A stretch of DNA of 64,000 bases from positions 62,001 to 126,000 of the forward strand of contig CAVYZK010000008.1 in NCBI GenBank assembly GCA_963772935.1, read 5' to 3'. A program made the translations under genes and the position numbers. The notes beneath the pieces were generated by a model that had not been told where the DNA came from, did not search any database, and was given only the letters and a program-made list of their open reading frames with translations. Origin of the DNA: JANNNF01 sp963772935. GTDB taxonomy: Bacteria; Pseudomonadota; Alphaproteobacteria; Rhodobacterales; Rhodobacteraceae. Positions 63,822-64,000 of this stretch are shown piece by piece. Every line of letters starts with the position of its first letter. Within the stretch, counting starts at the first letter, position 1.

Positions 63822-63906
63822 TCCAAACCAGTTCGGTGGCGCTCTCCTCCTCCCTGCGCCAACGATAAAGCGGCGGCCTCAACCTCCTCCCTGGGGCTGC
63901 CGCACA
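63822..63906 (+). ncRNA. CcsR-like sRNA, unit 2
   Basis: Begins with CCAAACCAGTTCGGTGGCGC. Hairpin 3: TGGCGC (63837-63842) with GCGCCA (63856-63861), loop with CCTCCTCCC (63846-63854). Hairpin 4: GCGGCGGCCTC with GGGGCTGCCGC, loop with CCTCCTCCC (63883-63891). Confidence 0.78.
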
Positions 63907-63937
63907 AAATTCAGGGTCACCCCATCGCGGGATGATT

Positions 63938-64000
63938 GGCCCAAACCAGTTCGGCGGCGCTCTCCTCCTCCCTGCGCCGGTCGATACCGCGGCGATCTCA
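63938..64000 (+). ncRNA. CcsR-like sRNA, unit 3 (cut by window end)
   Basis: Begins with CCCAAACCAGTTCGGCGGCG, like unit 2. Hairpin 5: CGGCGC (63955-63960) with GCGCCG (63974-63979), loop with CCTCCTCCC (63964-63972). The start of a sixth hairpin (CGCGGCGATCTCA) is cut by the end of the window, so further units may follow. Confidence 0.75.

Noticed and set aside
63311..63907. 198-codon minus-strand frame opposite DUF1127 and the CcsR-like array
   Set aside because: It is antisense to a clear DUF1127 gene and passes through RNA hairpins.
63725..64000. CRISPR array
   Set aside because: The repeats are hairpin loops of 9 bases with unequal spacing and different stems, not 24-40-base repeats with unique spacers.

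Overview
This 64 kb window is chromosomal DNA from a GC-rich alphaproteobacterium, very probably family Rhodobacteraceae. The evidence is the order of the dcw (division and cell wall) cluster, with paired DUF2484 genes between murC and murB; an F1-ATPase zeta-subunit gene; an array of CCTCCTCCC hairpins behind a DUF1127 gene (the CcsR/CcaF1 arrangement of Rhodobacter); and a long mraZ leader resembling the UpsM region. The genus cannot be fixed from sequence alone.

Layout. 1-7 kb is a cobalamin block: cobN (C-terminal end outside the window), cobW and a DUF1636 gene lie behind a cobalamin riboswitch, divergent from cobO and cobQ. 7-16 kb is a choline/betaine-like block: two choline-kinase-type phosphotransferases, a methyltransferase, a dimethylglycine/sarcosine-dehydrogenase-like flavoprotein and a quaternary-amine ABC transporter, bordered by a DeoR regulator. 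16-21 kb holds an ECF42-type sigma factor operon (sigma, DGPF protein, MAPEG protein) and small enzymes. 20.9-24.8 kb is housekeeping: tRNA-Phe, yacG, RNase E/G, maf, infA, purS, purC and the zeta subunit. 25-31 kb has an MprF-like protein, betaine-homocysteine methyltransferase, a radical SAM protein, a corrinoid protein and DUF1638, which suggests corrinoid-linked one-carbon transfer. 31.5-61.5 kb is recN, bamD, lpxC and the dcw cluster on the minus strand (mraZ-rsmH-ftsL-ftsI-murE-murF-mraY ... murD-ftsW-murG-murC-DUF2484 x2-GDSL lipoprotein-murB-ddl-ftsQ-ftsA-ftsZ). Between mraY and murD sits about 5.7 kb of unrelated genes, including a second, truncated, diverged copy of the mraY 3' end. 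mrp and a DUF1127 gene followed by the CcsR-like RNAs close the window.

Two things run through the whole window. First, at least eleven genes, several of them essential (bamD, murB, murD, murE, murF), are split by single-base indels; nine of the ten complete ones have length 3n+1. This points to sequence error rather than decay, and I annotate these genes as single loci. Second, short dispersed repeats recur: a GTAGGATGGGC palindrome (five copies, one inside cobN), a GGGATATTT element (five copies) and perfect palindromes centred on TTCGAA.

The most interesting items are the mraY 3'-end duplication flanking an XRE/DUF1330 insert, the CcsR-like multi-hairpin sRNA array, the UpsM-like mraZ leader with a DnaA box, and the palindromic repeat read through in frame in cobN.
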